Positions 1 through 7,566 of a DNA stretch of 38,799 nt are shown here, in pieces. The position numbers and the translations under genes were made by a program. The notes under the pieces were generated by a model that was not told the origin of the DNA, did no database searches, and saw only the letters and a program-made list of their open reading frames with translations. This DNA is from Lachnospiraceae bacterium (lineage in GTDB: Bacteria > Bacillota > Clostridia > Lachnospirales > Lachnospiraceae). Numbering within the stretch: the first letter of the stretch is position 1; every line of letters begins with the position of its first letter. The stretch covers positions 1 through 38,799 of the forward strand of contig JAISSU010000008.1 of NCBI GenBank assembly GCA_031272985.1, written 5' to 3'.

Positions 1-85
1 GAACTTATGCGCCGTCCCCCTTGCTCCAAACAAGTTTTGCTACTACAAAATCAATGAAAATACGTTAACTGATACAAAAAAAAGG

Positions 86-113
86 TTGACGTTTTCGTAG
101 AATAAGTTATTCT
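86..113 (+). promoter_or_regulatory. Possible operon promoter overlapping palindrome 1
   Basis: TTGACG (86-91) and TATTCT (108-113) are separated by 16 bases. The -35 element is good and the -10 element is mediocre. The -10 falls inside the right arm of the palindrome. The same arrangement recurs less well at 266-293, so the operon may have tandem promoters. This is inferred from motif match only. Confidence 0.35.
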
Positions 114-120
114 ACGAAAA
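92..120. repeat. Palindrome copy 1 (14-bp arms, central G)
   Basis: The arms TTTTCGTAGAATAA and TTATTCTACGAAAA are exact reverse complements around one central base, G at 106. The site is preceded by AAGGTTGAC. A possible sigma-A promoter overlaps it (TTGACG at 86-91 and TATTCT at 108-113, 16-base spacer), so a protein bound here could block or control transcription. The arms are followed by A residues rather than a T-run, so it is not a normal intrinsic terminator. Confidence 0.8.
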
Positions 121-272
121 AAAATTACTCGCAAAATGAAGTTTATCTTAAAACACAATTAATTTCAACTGTTATTTTTCTCATACCGTCCATTTTTTCA
201 ATTTATCATAATAAATCTAAACAATTTCTTTGGTTTACATTTGTGTATTTTGCCTTTTTTCAAGGTTAACAA

Positions 273-299
273 TTTCGTAGAATAACTTATTCTACGAAA
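273..299. repeat. Palindrome copy 2 (13-bp arms, central C)
   Basis: The arms TTTCGTAGAATAA and TTATTCTACGAAA flank one central base, C at 286, exactly 180 bp from the centre of copy 1. The core is the exact reverse complement of the copy 1 core, because the centre is C here and G there, while the AAGGTTAAC flank is in the same direction as copy 1. A weaker promoter-like pair overlaps it (TTAACA at 266-271, TATTCT at 288-293). Confidence 0.8.
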
Positions 300-368
300 A
301 TCTTTTATCAAATTTTAATGTTTATTAAAACGTATTTTTCTTGTAAAATCGCACTTTTGGGAGCACTT

Positions 369-1427
369 GTGAAAAATAGGAATGATTATGATTTTAATAT
401 TGGCATTATCTGTCCCTCTGAAATTGCAACACGGCGTTTCCTGCCGGCATTAGTCAAATCGGATTTTTTTTCTTTCAAGGGAATAGCGGCAGCAAACGCT
501 TCCGAATGGTTCGGAGAAAGCCTTTCGGAAGTCTCCGAAATCGTAATTAAGCAGACTATTGATAGAGAAGTTGCTATAGCAAAAGCAATCTCTCGAGAAT
601 ACGGGTGTGAATTCTTCGGGAGCTATCAGGAAATAATAGAAGCTCCCTCGATAGATGCCGTATATATACCTCTCCCGCCGGCTTTACATTTCAAATGGGC
701 GGCTATGGCACTGCGAAATGGCAAACATGTATTTGTCGAAAAACCGGCAACGACCGCACTTGTCGCTACCGATGCACTCATCATATTGGCACAAGAGAAA
801 AATCTGGCTTTGCATGAGAATTATATGTTTACTTTTCACAACCAGCTTAATGAAATTAGTCAAGTGGTAAAAAGCGGCAAGCTCGGTGACATTAGACTCT
901 ATCGGTTATCTTTCGGGTTTCCCAGGCGTGACAAGTCGGATTTTCGATATTCTAAGGCTTTAGGAGGCGGAGCTCTCTTAGATTGCGGCGGTTACACACT
1001 TAAGTACGCCAAGATGTTGCTCGGCCAAAGTGCCTGCATAGTAAGTGCTGTTCTTAATCACAGCAGTGAGTTTAATGTGGATTTGTACGGAGCTGCCACT
1101 TTGGTAAACGACATCGGACAAACATTACAACTATCTTTCGGAATGGATAACAGTTATAAATGCGAACTGGAAATCTGGGGTAGTAAAGGGAGTCTGGTTA
1201 CAGGACGCATCCTCACCGCACCACCGGATTTTAAACCCACGTACGAGATTACGAGCGAAGCGGGACGCGAGATAAGGGAACTGCCCGCGGATGACTCTTT
1301 TCATAAATCACTGGAGTTTTTTGAAGAATGTATTAACAATGCCGAAACGAGAGTGCATGCTTACGAAATGATCAGGAATCAGGCGGCATTGGTTGAAGAA
1401 TTCCAATCAAAAGCGTTGCTATATTAA
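369..1427 (+). CDS. Gfo/Idh/MocA-family NDP-hexose 3-ketoreductase (KijD10/OleW-like)
   Basis: Predicted NAD(P)-dependent sugar oxidoreductase of about 352 residues. The N-terminal Rossmann segment reads IGIICPSEIATRRFLPAL, close to the G-x5-D-I-A-x-R-R-x-L-P-A pattern of the KijD10/OleW group, and the family lysine sits in VEKPATT. I prefer the GTG at 369 because GGGAG lies at 359-363 with 5-base spacing; the in-frame ATG at 318 would add an unconserved 17-residue tail. The next gene encodes the NDP-hexose 2,3-dehydratase that normally works with this reductase. Together they would convert dTDP-4-keto-6-deoxyglucose to a 4-keto-2,6-dideoxyhexose, this enzyme reducing the C3 ketone. Family membership is clear; the 3-ketoreductase role is inferred from the sequence subgroup and the neighbour. 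Confidence 0.8.
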   Translation: MKNRNDYDFNIGIICPSEIATRRFLPALVKSDFFSFKGIAAANASEWFGESLSEVSEIVIKQTIDREVAIAKAISREYGCEFFGSYQEIIEAPSIDAVYIPLPPALHFKWAAMALRNGKHVFVEKPATTALVATDALIILAQEKNLALHENYMFTFHNQLNEISQVVKSGKLGDIRLYRLSFGFPRRDKSDFRYSKALGGGALLDCGGYTLKYAKMLLGQSACIVSAVLNHSSEFNVDLYGAATLVNDIGQTLQLSFGMDNSYKCELEIWGSKGSLVTGRILTAPPDFKPTYEITSEAGREIRELPADDSFHKSLEFFEECINNAETRVHAYEMIRNQAALVEEFQSKALLY

Positions 1428-1448
1428 TGTAATAGGGGGCAAATAACA

Positions 1449-2837
1449 TTGAAAGAAGATGTTATCAGGATCTTGTGCTCATGGAGTGAATCCGAAAGTG
1501 ATTTGTACCCGACTTCGGAATTGCTTGAATGGATAAACGAAAGAAACAACAGAATAAAAGTAAAAATTTGCGAGTCTTCCTTAGGACCGGAGGATTACTG
1601 GTTTTTTGATGAAAAAAGTGGCGTCATTGAAAACAGAAACAAAAAATTCTTTTCAATCAGCGGAATAAAGCACTACATTAATGAAACTGTCGTTTCTGAA
1701 CAACCAATAATAATTCAGCCTGAAATCGGATTTCTGGGCATTATCTGCAGAGAATTTAACGGGGTGATGCATTTTTTGATGCAGGCTAAGGTTGAACCCG
1801 GAAATGTCAATCACGTCCAGATCTCTCCTACCACACAAGCCACCAGAAGCAACTTTGACAGGGTGCACGGCGGGCGCGAGCCACATTATTTTCAGTATTT
1901 TAAGAACTCGAAGAAGTATAAGCCTATTTTTGATCAGGTACAGTCCGAGCAGGGAACAAGATTTTATAAGAAACGCAATCGCAATATTATGATTCGGGTT
2001 GATGAGGACATTGAGGTTCTTCCGGGATTTCACTGGATGACTTTAGGTCAGATAAAACAATTGATGAAGATTGATAATCTGGTCAATATGGATACTCGCA
2101 CTGTGTTGGCCTGCATACCTTTTTCCACATACAGATATGATGATAGTGAGCTTGGCATTATCAGAAGTCGTTTTGGTGACGAAAGCCTTTTTAATTCACT
2201 ATTCATGGAAAATATTCAAGACAGCATCGCCACTGTTTACAATCACTTGAATAATGTAAAGATGTTTACGAGTATTCACTCTGAACTCGTACCGCTTCGC
2301 GCACTGAGAAATTGGAAGTGTTCCAATGCAGGAATATTCTGTTTGGAAAATGCGAGTTTTGATGTGAAATTTTTTGACATAGAGATTTATGGAAGGGAAG
2401 TCCAGCACTGGAAGCAACCTATGTTTTGCTCTAAAGGCATCGGACTTTTTGGGTTATTTGCTGCAAAACATAATAATGTAACTATGTTCTTGATCTCTGT
2501 AAGGGCTGAAGTTGGAACTTTTGATACGATTGAAATCGGACCGACAATCAGTATTGAAAGTTCTCAGGATTTTCCTGATGACAAAGTTACAAAAAAGTTC
2601 TTGGACATGCTGGAAGCAAAAAAAGGCATAATAAAGGATTCTGTTTTCTCTGAGGAAGGCGGAAGATTCTATCACGAACAAAATCGCAACGTTATAATTG
2701 AAACCGATTATATTGCCCCGCAGGAACTCCCGGACGGTTTTTTCTGGATGAGTTATTCCAGCCTTAATTGTCTGGTTCAAATTAACAATTGTCTGACCAT
2801 ACAGCTTCGGAATCTTTTAAGCACACTAGACATTTAA
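1449..2837 (+). CDS. NDP-hexose 2,3-dehydratase (EvaA/OleV-like)
   Basis: Full-length member (462 residues) of the hexose 2,3-dehydratase family, which removes the C2 hydroxyl of dTDP-4-keto-6-deoxyglucose. The family's internal duplication is visible. QPEIGFLGIICREFNGVMHF, the ISPTTQATRSNF stretch and RFYKKRNRNIMI in the first half match GIGLFGLFAAKHNNV, IEIGPTISIESS and RFYHEQNRNVII in the second; EvaA is known to consist of two Nudix-like halves. The start is TTG at 1449, supported by GGGGG at 1435-1439. The stop overlaps a possible ATG at 2837. The enzyme is typical of antibiotic deoxysugar pathways and unusual in a surface glycan locus. Identification is strong; substrate identity is from family knowledge. 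Confidence 0.88.
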   Translation: MKEDVIRILCSWSESESDLYPTSELLEWINERNNRIKVKICESSLGPEDYWFFDEKSGVIENRNKKFFSISGIKHYINETVVSEQPIIIQPEIGFLGIICREFNGVMHFLMQAKVEPGNVNHVQISPTTQATRSNFDRVHGGREPHYFQYFKNSKKYKPIFDQVQSEQGTRFYKKRNRNIMIRVDEDIEVLPGFHWMTLGQIKQLMKIDNLVNMDTRTVLACIPFSTYRYDDSELGIIRSRFGDESLFNSLFMENIQDSIATVYNHLNNVKMFTSIHSELVPLRALRNWKCSNAGIFCLENASFDVKFFDIEIYGREVQHWKQPMFCSKGIGLFGLFAAKHNNVTMFLISVRAEVGTFDTIEIGPTISIESSQDFPDDKVTKKFLDMLEAKKGIIKDSVFSEEGGRFYHEQNRNVIIETDYIAPQELPDGFFWMSYSSLNCLVQINNCLTIQLRNLLSTLDI

Positions 2838-2857
2838 TGGAAGGAATCACACATAAA

Positions 2858-4012
2858 ATGATACCGTTTAATAAAGCAAGCTTGTCCGATATCGAAAAGG
2901 AATATGTACTGGATGCAATGGAAACAGCTCATTTATCAGGAGACGGAAAATACACGTTCAAGGTATATGATTTCTTCAAAGAGAGGTTTGGAATTGAAAA
3001 TTTTAGGCTCACTACTTCCGGTACAACGGCGTTGGAAATGGCGGCAATTTTAACGCGAATAGGCCCCGGGGATGAGTTCATTGTCCCTTCCTTTACATTT
3101 TCATCAACAGTAAATGCTTTTTTACTTAGGGGCGCGACTCCTGTCTTCTGCGATATTAGAAAGGATACTTACAATATTGACGAAAGCCTGATCGAAAGTC
3201 TGATAACGGATAAAACGAAGGTTATTATCACCGTTGATTATGCTGGAATACCTGCCGAATATGACAAGATAAATGAGATTGCTAAAAGGCACTCCCTGCT
3301 CGTAGTAGCGGATGCCGCACAATCAGTAGGATCGACTTATAAAGGCGAATATTCAGGAAATTTAGCGCCTATATCATGCTTTAGTTTTCATGAGACTAAG
3401 AACTATTGCATGGGAGAAGGCGGAGGAATAGTTGTTAGACCTGATGATTTAGACAGAGCTGACATCATCCGCGAAAAAGGGACTAATAGGCGCCAGGTGC
3501 TAAACGGAATGACTGATAAATACACCTGGCATGATATAGGCTCGTCATTCCTGCCATCAGATGTGCTTTGCGCAATGCTTTACGCTCAGCTTACCAGATA
3601 CGATGAAATAATGGAAAAGCGTCGCAATATTTGGTACGGGTATTTGCAAGGTCTTGAGAATCTGGAAAAGAAGGGCTTTTTTCAGCTTCCGAGCGTACCT
3701 GAGGGAATCATTCATAACGGCCATATGTTTAATATTTGCCTGAATAAAGCAAAAGACAGGGACGATCTCGTGACATTTCTAAATGGACTGGGAATCAAAG
3801 CATACGTCTGTTACGTGCCTTTGCACTCTTCCCCCATGGGAAAGACATTAGGCTGGGATACAGGCATGCTCCCCGTTACGGAATTTTGTGGGGGAACGGT
3901 ATTAAGACTCCCTCTTTATGCCGACATGACGTATTCGGATGTAAGTGAAGTATGTGATGGCATAGGAAAGTTTTTTAGAGAATATAGCAAAGTATCAGGA
4001 GGAAAAATGTGA
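2858..4012 (+). CDS. wecE: dTDP-4-amino-4,6-dideoxyhexose transaminase (WecE/RffA-like)
   Basis: PLP-dependent DegT/DnrJ/EryC1-family sugar aminotransferase, 384 residues, very similar to E. coli WecE. It starts MIPFN and contains PGDEFIVPSFTF, the AQSVGSTYKG segment, CFSFHETKNY with the PLP lysine at K181 (the same position as in WecE), REKGTNRRQ and YTWHDIGSSFLPSD. It transfers an amino group from glutamate to the C4 ketone of a dTDP-keto sugar. ATG 2858 matches the family start and has GGAAGGA upstream, with rather long spacing (12 bases); ATG 2837, overlapping the previous stop, is the alternative. After the two preceding enzymes the substrate is likely a 2-deoxy sugar, giving a 4-amino-2,4,6-trideoxyhexose. 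That substrate change is inference. Confidence 0.88.
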   Translation: MIPFNKASLSDIEKEYVLDAMETAHLSGDGKYTFKVYDFFKERFGIENFRLTTSGTTALEMAAILTRIGPGDEFIVPSFTFSSTVNAFLLRGATPVFCDIRKDTYNIDESLIESLITDKTKVIITVDYAGIPAEYDKINEIAKRHSLLVVADAAQSVGSTYKGEYSGNLAPISCFSFHETKNYCMGEGGGIVVRPDDLDRADIIREKGTNRRQVLNGMTDKYTWHDIGSSFLPSDVLCAMLYAQLTRYDEIMEKRRNIWYGYLQGLENLEKKGFFQLPSVPEGIIHNGHMFNICLNKAKDRDDLVTFLNGLGIKAYVCYVPLHSSPMGKTLGWDTGMLPVTEFCGGTVLRLPLYADMTYSDVSEVCDGIGKFFREYSKVSGGKM

Positions 4013-5289
4013 TGGAAAACGTATTACAATTAGGGGCTGTTTTCGCTTTTTGTGATCTGTTTAATGAAATAAAAAGCGCCGGATACGAACCGATTGTCTG
4101 TGATTATTATGAAAATGCTCCATGCAAGAGGTTTTCCAATATTTCTTATGATATTAGTACTATTGATACTGATAGCTTAACTGAAATTGCCCGAAAGCAT
4201 GACGTAAAAGGCATAGCCGTTGCTTTTTCCGATCGAAACTTGAAACCCAGTATGGATATCGCTAATCGTTTGGGCCTCCCGACCCTATATACAACTGATA
4301 TTATTTCAAAAATAACTAATAAAATTAATATGAAGGAAAAACTGCAAGAAGCCAGAATTCCGATAATACCATACAGAGTTTTAGAAAATGGCTTTGCAGA
4401 CAAAGAACTTGATGGGATGAACTTTCCCTTATTAATAAAGCCGGTCGATGGTTATGGCAGTAAAGGAATTGTCATATGCAACAGTATCAATGACATTAAA
4501 AGTAATTTTGAAAAAACTGTTTCTGCTTCAAAAGATTTCAAAACTGTAATCCTAGCCGAAGAAGAAAATACTTCTGATGAGCTTTCGATTGCCGGGTGGG
4601 TAAAAGGAGGTAAGGTCTATCTAACTTGTGTTTACGATGTCCTAAAACAAAGGGGAAGCACCATCACAAAAAAAATTGGCTCGATCTTTCCTTCAAAATA
4701 TTTAAATGGCACATACACGAAGGAGTTTTTTCAATTATTAGCTCAAAAAGTTGTTAATGCTTTCGGAATAAAGCAGGGTCCGATTACGTTACAGTGCTTC
4801 ATTAATGACAATGATATCAGGGTTAGTGAATTGCTTTATAGATTTTCAGGCGGCGGTTCATATTTCCATACAGTTGTTATGGGAGGTCCTAACTTGGCGA
4901 AAATGATGATTCAGTTTTGGACGAATACCGCTATAGACACTCAGAATTTGGAAGACTTTTCAATTGAGTCACCTTATTTTACATACTATATGTTCAGAAT
5001 GTTGGTTCATTCTGCTAATGAGCTAAAGTTCCAATTTGAAATCAACAACGTAAAAAAACTAATGCCTGAAATCTGTAACTATTCCGTATATCGCAATGAA
5101 GAAGGAAAATACTCCTTACCATTAGCTGAAGGGGAAGTGATTATGAGGTTTTATTGTAAACTCCCTAAAGGTACCGGAAAATCATTTAATTCAATTGTTA
5201 AAGAAGCAAATGAAAAGTTTGTCATTACTAATGCGTCGGGCGAAAAAATATCATTTTTCAGATATCTTGATAAGGATTTCTTCCCTTGA
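4012..5289 (+). CDS. ATP-grasp family ligase
   Basis: A 425-residue ATP-grasp enzyme. These activate a carboxylate as acyl phosphate and join it to an amine or similar nucleophile. Visible features are an N-terminal Rossmann-like preATP-grasp part, the ATP-binding loop around IKPVDGYGSKGI (K143), the LAEEENTSDELSIAGWV segment, and the late RVSELLYRFSGGGSYFHTVV stretch where the metal-binding residues lie. AGGAGG at 3997-4002 favours ATG 4012, which overlaps the wecE stop (ATGTGATG arrangement), so translation is probably coupled. Directly after wecE, the simplest role is to amidate the new 4-amino group with a carboxylic acid or amino acid, instead of the usual CoA-dependent N-acyltransferase. 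The substrate is not readable from sequence. Confidence 0.75.
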   Translation: MENVLQLGAVFAFCDLFNEIKSAGYEPIVCDYYENAPCKRFSNISYDISTIDTDSLTEIARKHDVKGIAVAFSDRNLKPSMDIANRLGLPTLYTTDIISKITNKINMKEKLQEARIPIIPYRVLENGFADKELDGMNFPLLIKPVDGYGSKGIVICNSINDIKSNFEKTVSASKDFKTVILAEEENTSDELSIAGWVKGGKVYLTCVYDVLKQRGSTITKKIGSIFPSKYLNGTYTKEFFQLLAQKVVNAFGIKQGPITLQCFINDNDIRVSELLYRFSGGGSYFHTVVMGGPNLAKMMIQFWTNTAIDTQNLEDFSIESPYFTYYMFRMLVHSANELKFQFEINNVKKLMPEICNYSVYRNEEGKYSLPLAEGEVIMRFYCKLPKGTGKSFNSIVKEANEKFVITNASGEKISFFRYLDKDFFP

Positions 5290-5349
5290 TTGTAACTGAT
5301 GTTGGCATTTGACATTAATGTTCATGAAATTGCAAAGGAAGGTTAATAA

Positions 5350-6306
5350 ATGACGCTATTTTCCGTGGTGGTGCCTGTTTACAATTCCAGAAACAGCTTG
5401 GAATTGCTTTATAATCGAATTAAATCTGTTTTTGAACAGACTATCTGTCAACCATTTGAATTGATATTGGTTGATGATGCTTCAACGGACGATTCATTTT
5501 TGATTATGGAAAAGCTCAGACAAGCTGATCGTCGAATAAAAATAGTTCAATTGGCACGAAATTTTGGACAACATAAAGCACTCATGTGTGGTCTCTCTTA
5601 TGTAAAAGGAGATTTTGTAATCACAATTGATGATGATCTTCAGCATCCTCCGGAAGAAATAATAAAGCTTACAGACTATATTCAAAAACATCCGGAGATT
5701 GATGTCGTAATAGGAAATTATATAAATAAAAAGCACAACACCTTTAGAAATTTGGGCAGCAATGCCATGCATTTATTGTCACGAATAATGCTGGGCTCTG
5801 ACAAAAACATAAAACTGACCAGTTTTCGGTTAATGCGTCGTTATGTGGCAGACGCTCTGCTTAAGAATACTGAACGTTCACCGCGTATTGGACATTTATT
5901 ATTAGCCACAACAAACCGAATAGCTAATACTCCGGTTTTGCATGCCCAAAGGGAATACGGCAAAAGTGGTTATTCTTACCGCAGACTTATACACGATTTC
6001 ATTTCTAACATAATAAACAACTCTGATCTGCCGCTAAATTTAGTGGGACGCTTGGGCATTATTAGTTTCTTCATAAGCTTAGCGTTATTAGCATATTATC
6101 TAATTAAGTATTTCGTGACAGGTTACGGTGTTTCAGGGTGGATAACTCAAGTGTTACTCTTAGTGGCCTTTTCAGGATTAATCCTCTTCTCGCTTGGAAT
6201 AATAGGGAAATATCTTATTAGAATTATGGGTGAAAGCAAGAAAGCACCAATATATGTAATCAGGACTGAATCAGTTGATTCAAATAGTGATAGGGAGACG
6301 ACTTAA
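5350..6306 (+). CDS. GT2 glycosyltransferase, polyprenyl-phosphate type (ArnC/GtrB-like)
   Basis: A 318-residue inverting GT-A glycosyltransferase with a C-terminal membrane anchor. The nucleotide-binding VDDAS motif, the metal-binding DDD (residues 94-96) in ITIDDDLQHPPEE and the later QREYGKSGYSYRRL segment are all present. Two hydrophobic helices follow (LGIISFFISLALLAYYLI and ITQVLLLVAFSGLILFSLGI). This layout is typical of enzymes that load a sugar onto undecaprenyl phosphate. A 60-base gap precedes it with a good AAGGAAGG site. It may load the amino sugar made by the upstream genes, or a side-chain sugar used by the GT-C-like proteins downstream. Confidence 0.82.
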   Translation: MTLFSVVVPVYNSRNSLELLYNRIKSVFEQTICQPFELILVDDASTDDSFLIMEKLRQADRRIKIVQLARNFGQHKALMCGLSYVKGDFVITIDDDLQHPPEEIIKLTDYIQKHPEIDVVIGNYINKKHNTFRNLGSNAMHLLSRIMLGSDKNIKLTSFRLMRRYVADALLKNTERSPRIGHLLLATTNRIANTPVLHAQREYGKSGYSYRRLIHDFISNIINNSDLPLNLVGRLGIISFFISLALLAYYLIKYFVTGYGVSGWITQVLLLVAFSGLILFSLGIIGKYLIRIMGESKKAPIYVIRTESVDSNSDRETT

Positions 6307-6309
6307 CAA

Positions 6310-7566
6310 ATGACTGCTATTGAAAATGATCCTTTTTCTAATTTGGTAAAAACTAAACAACGCAAAAAAATCATTAGTGATTTCGTTTTTACAATAGGTG
6401 CGGCGGTTCTCATGAATTGTGTATTGCAACTAATAGTGTATCCCATTATTACAAAATATTATGGGGAAAGTACAACCGGAGACATTCTGTATTTCATAGG
6501 AATAATCTATATCGTACCACAAGCTATAGGCTCCTCAATTGGCAATCAGCGACTGATTATAAGGAGAGATGTAGAGGTTACCAACGGAAACTACGAAAAA
6601 ATATTGATGTTAGGGTGCTCTTTTTCTTCTATCATCTGCTTTATCATTAGCTTGATTAGTGCACAGAGTATAATATTTTCAATTTGCTATGGTATGTTTT
6701 CAGTTATTTATATGCTAAGAATTTATTCTCAGGTTGAATTTAGGCTCTCATTGAATTTTTCAAAATTCTTTATTTTCAGTGCCGTATGCAGTATTGGATA
6801 CCTCATTGGCTTGGGTATTTATTTTCTTTTTCGCCAATGGATTGTCATTTTCCTTTGTGGGGAATTGGCAGCATTAATATATGTTGGCAACATAGGGAGC
6901 ATTTTCAAAAGACAACACATAAATATTAACACTCCAAAAATCCTCTGGTATGTCTTGCTTGTTTTATTGACCACTTTTATCAGAGATGGAGTTAATCAAT
7001 TTGATAGAGTGATAATACGACAATTGATTGGAGCTGAAGTAGTTACCAGATACAACGCGATATCTCTTATCGCAAAAACTTTGCAGTTGCTGGTGTCTCC
7101 AATTACTACAATTATTTATTCATATCTTACTCTAAAAGACTCCATGTTGCTCAAATCAACTTATAATAAAATACTCGCAGCAAGCGTATCACTCGGCGGG
7201 TTATTCTATTTAGGGACAATTATAGGAACTCCCATATTTGTTAAAATGTTTTATTTTGATTTTTATGAATATGTACAGGAATATAACTTAATTGTTAATC
7301 TTGGGCTAATTATCGGATTTGTTGCTTCAATGCTAATGGCAGTTCTCTTAAGTCGCGGGAAAATTAAAGAAAATACAATTCTACAGACCGTTTGGGGTGT
7401 CTCGTACACAATTTCAGCATATTGCTTCACTATAAGTTATGGGTTGTGGGGTCTGGTTGCGGTCACCTTAGTTGCTAATGTCCTTAAATTAGTATCAGTT
7501 ATTTTAGTGTCCTATGGGACTTTATTCAAAGATGAAAGAAAAGTGGAGGTCTCAATTAATGCCTAA
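6310..7566 (+). CDS. wzx: Wzx-like oligosaccharide flippase
   Basis: A polytopic membrane protein of 418 residues with about a dozen hydrophobic helices, including VLMNCVLQLIVYPIITKYYG near the N-terminus and the charged RDGVNQFDRVIIRQLIG loop in mid-protein. Length, helix pattern and the QFDRVII type of loop fit the polysaccharide transporter (PST/MATE-like) family that flips lipid-linked repeat units across the membrane. It starts four bases after the GT2 gene and overlaps the MmgE/PrpD gene by 8 bases, so all three are co-translated. Such transporters are too diverse to infer the substrate. Confidence 0.75.
   Translation: MTAIENDPFSNLVKTKQRKKIISDFVFTIGAAVLMNCVLQLIVYPIITKYYGESTTGDILYFIGIIYIVPQAIGSSIGNQRLIIRRDVEVTNGNYEKILMLGCSFSSIICFIISLISAQSIIFSICYGMFSVIYMLRIYSQVEFRLSLNFSKFFIFSAVCSIGYLIGLGIYFLFRQWIVIFLCGELAALIYVGNIGSIFKRQHININTPKILWYVLLVLLTTFIRDGVNQFDRVIIRQLIGAEVVTRYNAISLIAKTLQLLVSPITTIIYSYLTLKDSMLLKSTYNKILAASVSLGGLFYLGTIIGTPIFVKMFYFDFYEYVQEYNLIVNLGLIIGFVASMLMAVLLSRGKIKENTILQTVWGVSYTISAYCFTISYGLWGLVAVTLVANVLKLVSVILVSYGTLFKDERKVEVSINA

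Larger units (their letters stand above)
1..368. other. Non-coding leader of the polysaccharide operon
   Basis: I see no convincing gene here. The stretch is very AT-rich and lies ahead of the first operon gene. It holds two copies of a near-identical 40-base block (about 81-120 and 261-300), each made of AAGGTTrAC followed by a perfect palindrome. The first 60 bases contain no recognisable coding sequence. The region most likely carries the operon promoter and its control sites. Confidence 0.7.

Noticed and set aside
1-60. GCCGTCCCCCTT near the window start, like the G-rich ends seen next to some Y1-transposase genes
   Set aside because: There is no transposase, no matching partner end and no target duplication in the window, so an insertion element cannot be supported.
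92-120. Palindrome read as an intrinsic terminator of an upstream gene
   Set aside because: The arms are AT-rich with a one-base centre and are followed by A residues on either strand rather than a T-run, and the second copy has the same form.
318-368. ATG at 318 as the start of the first operon gene
   Set aside because: It has no ribosome-binding site and would add residues before the conserved Rossmann start; GTG 369 has GGGAG at good spacing.
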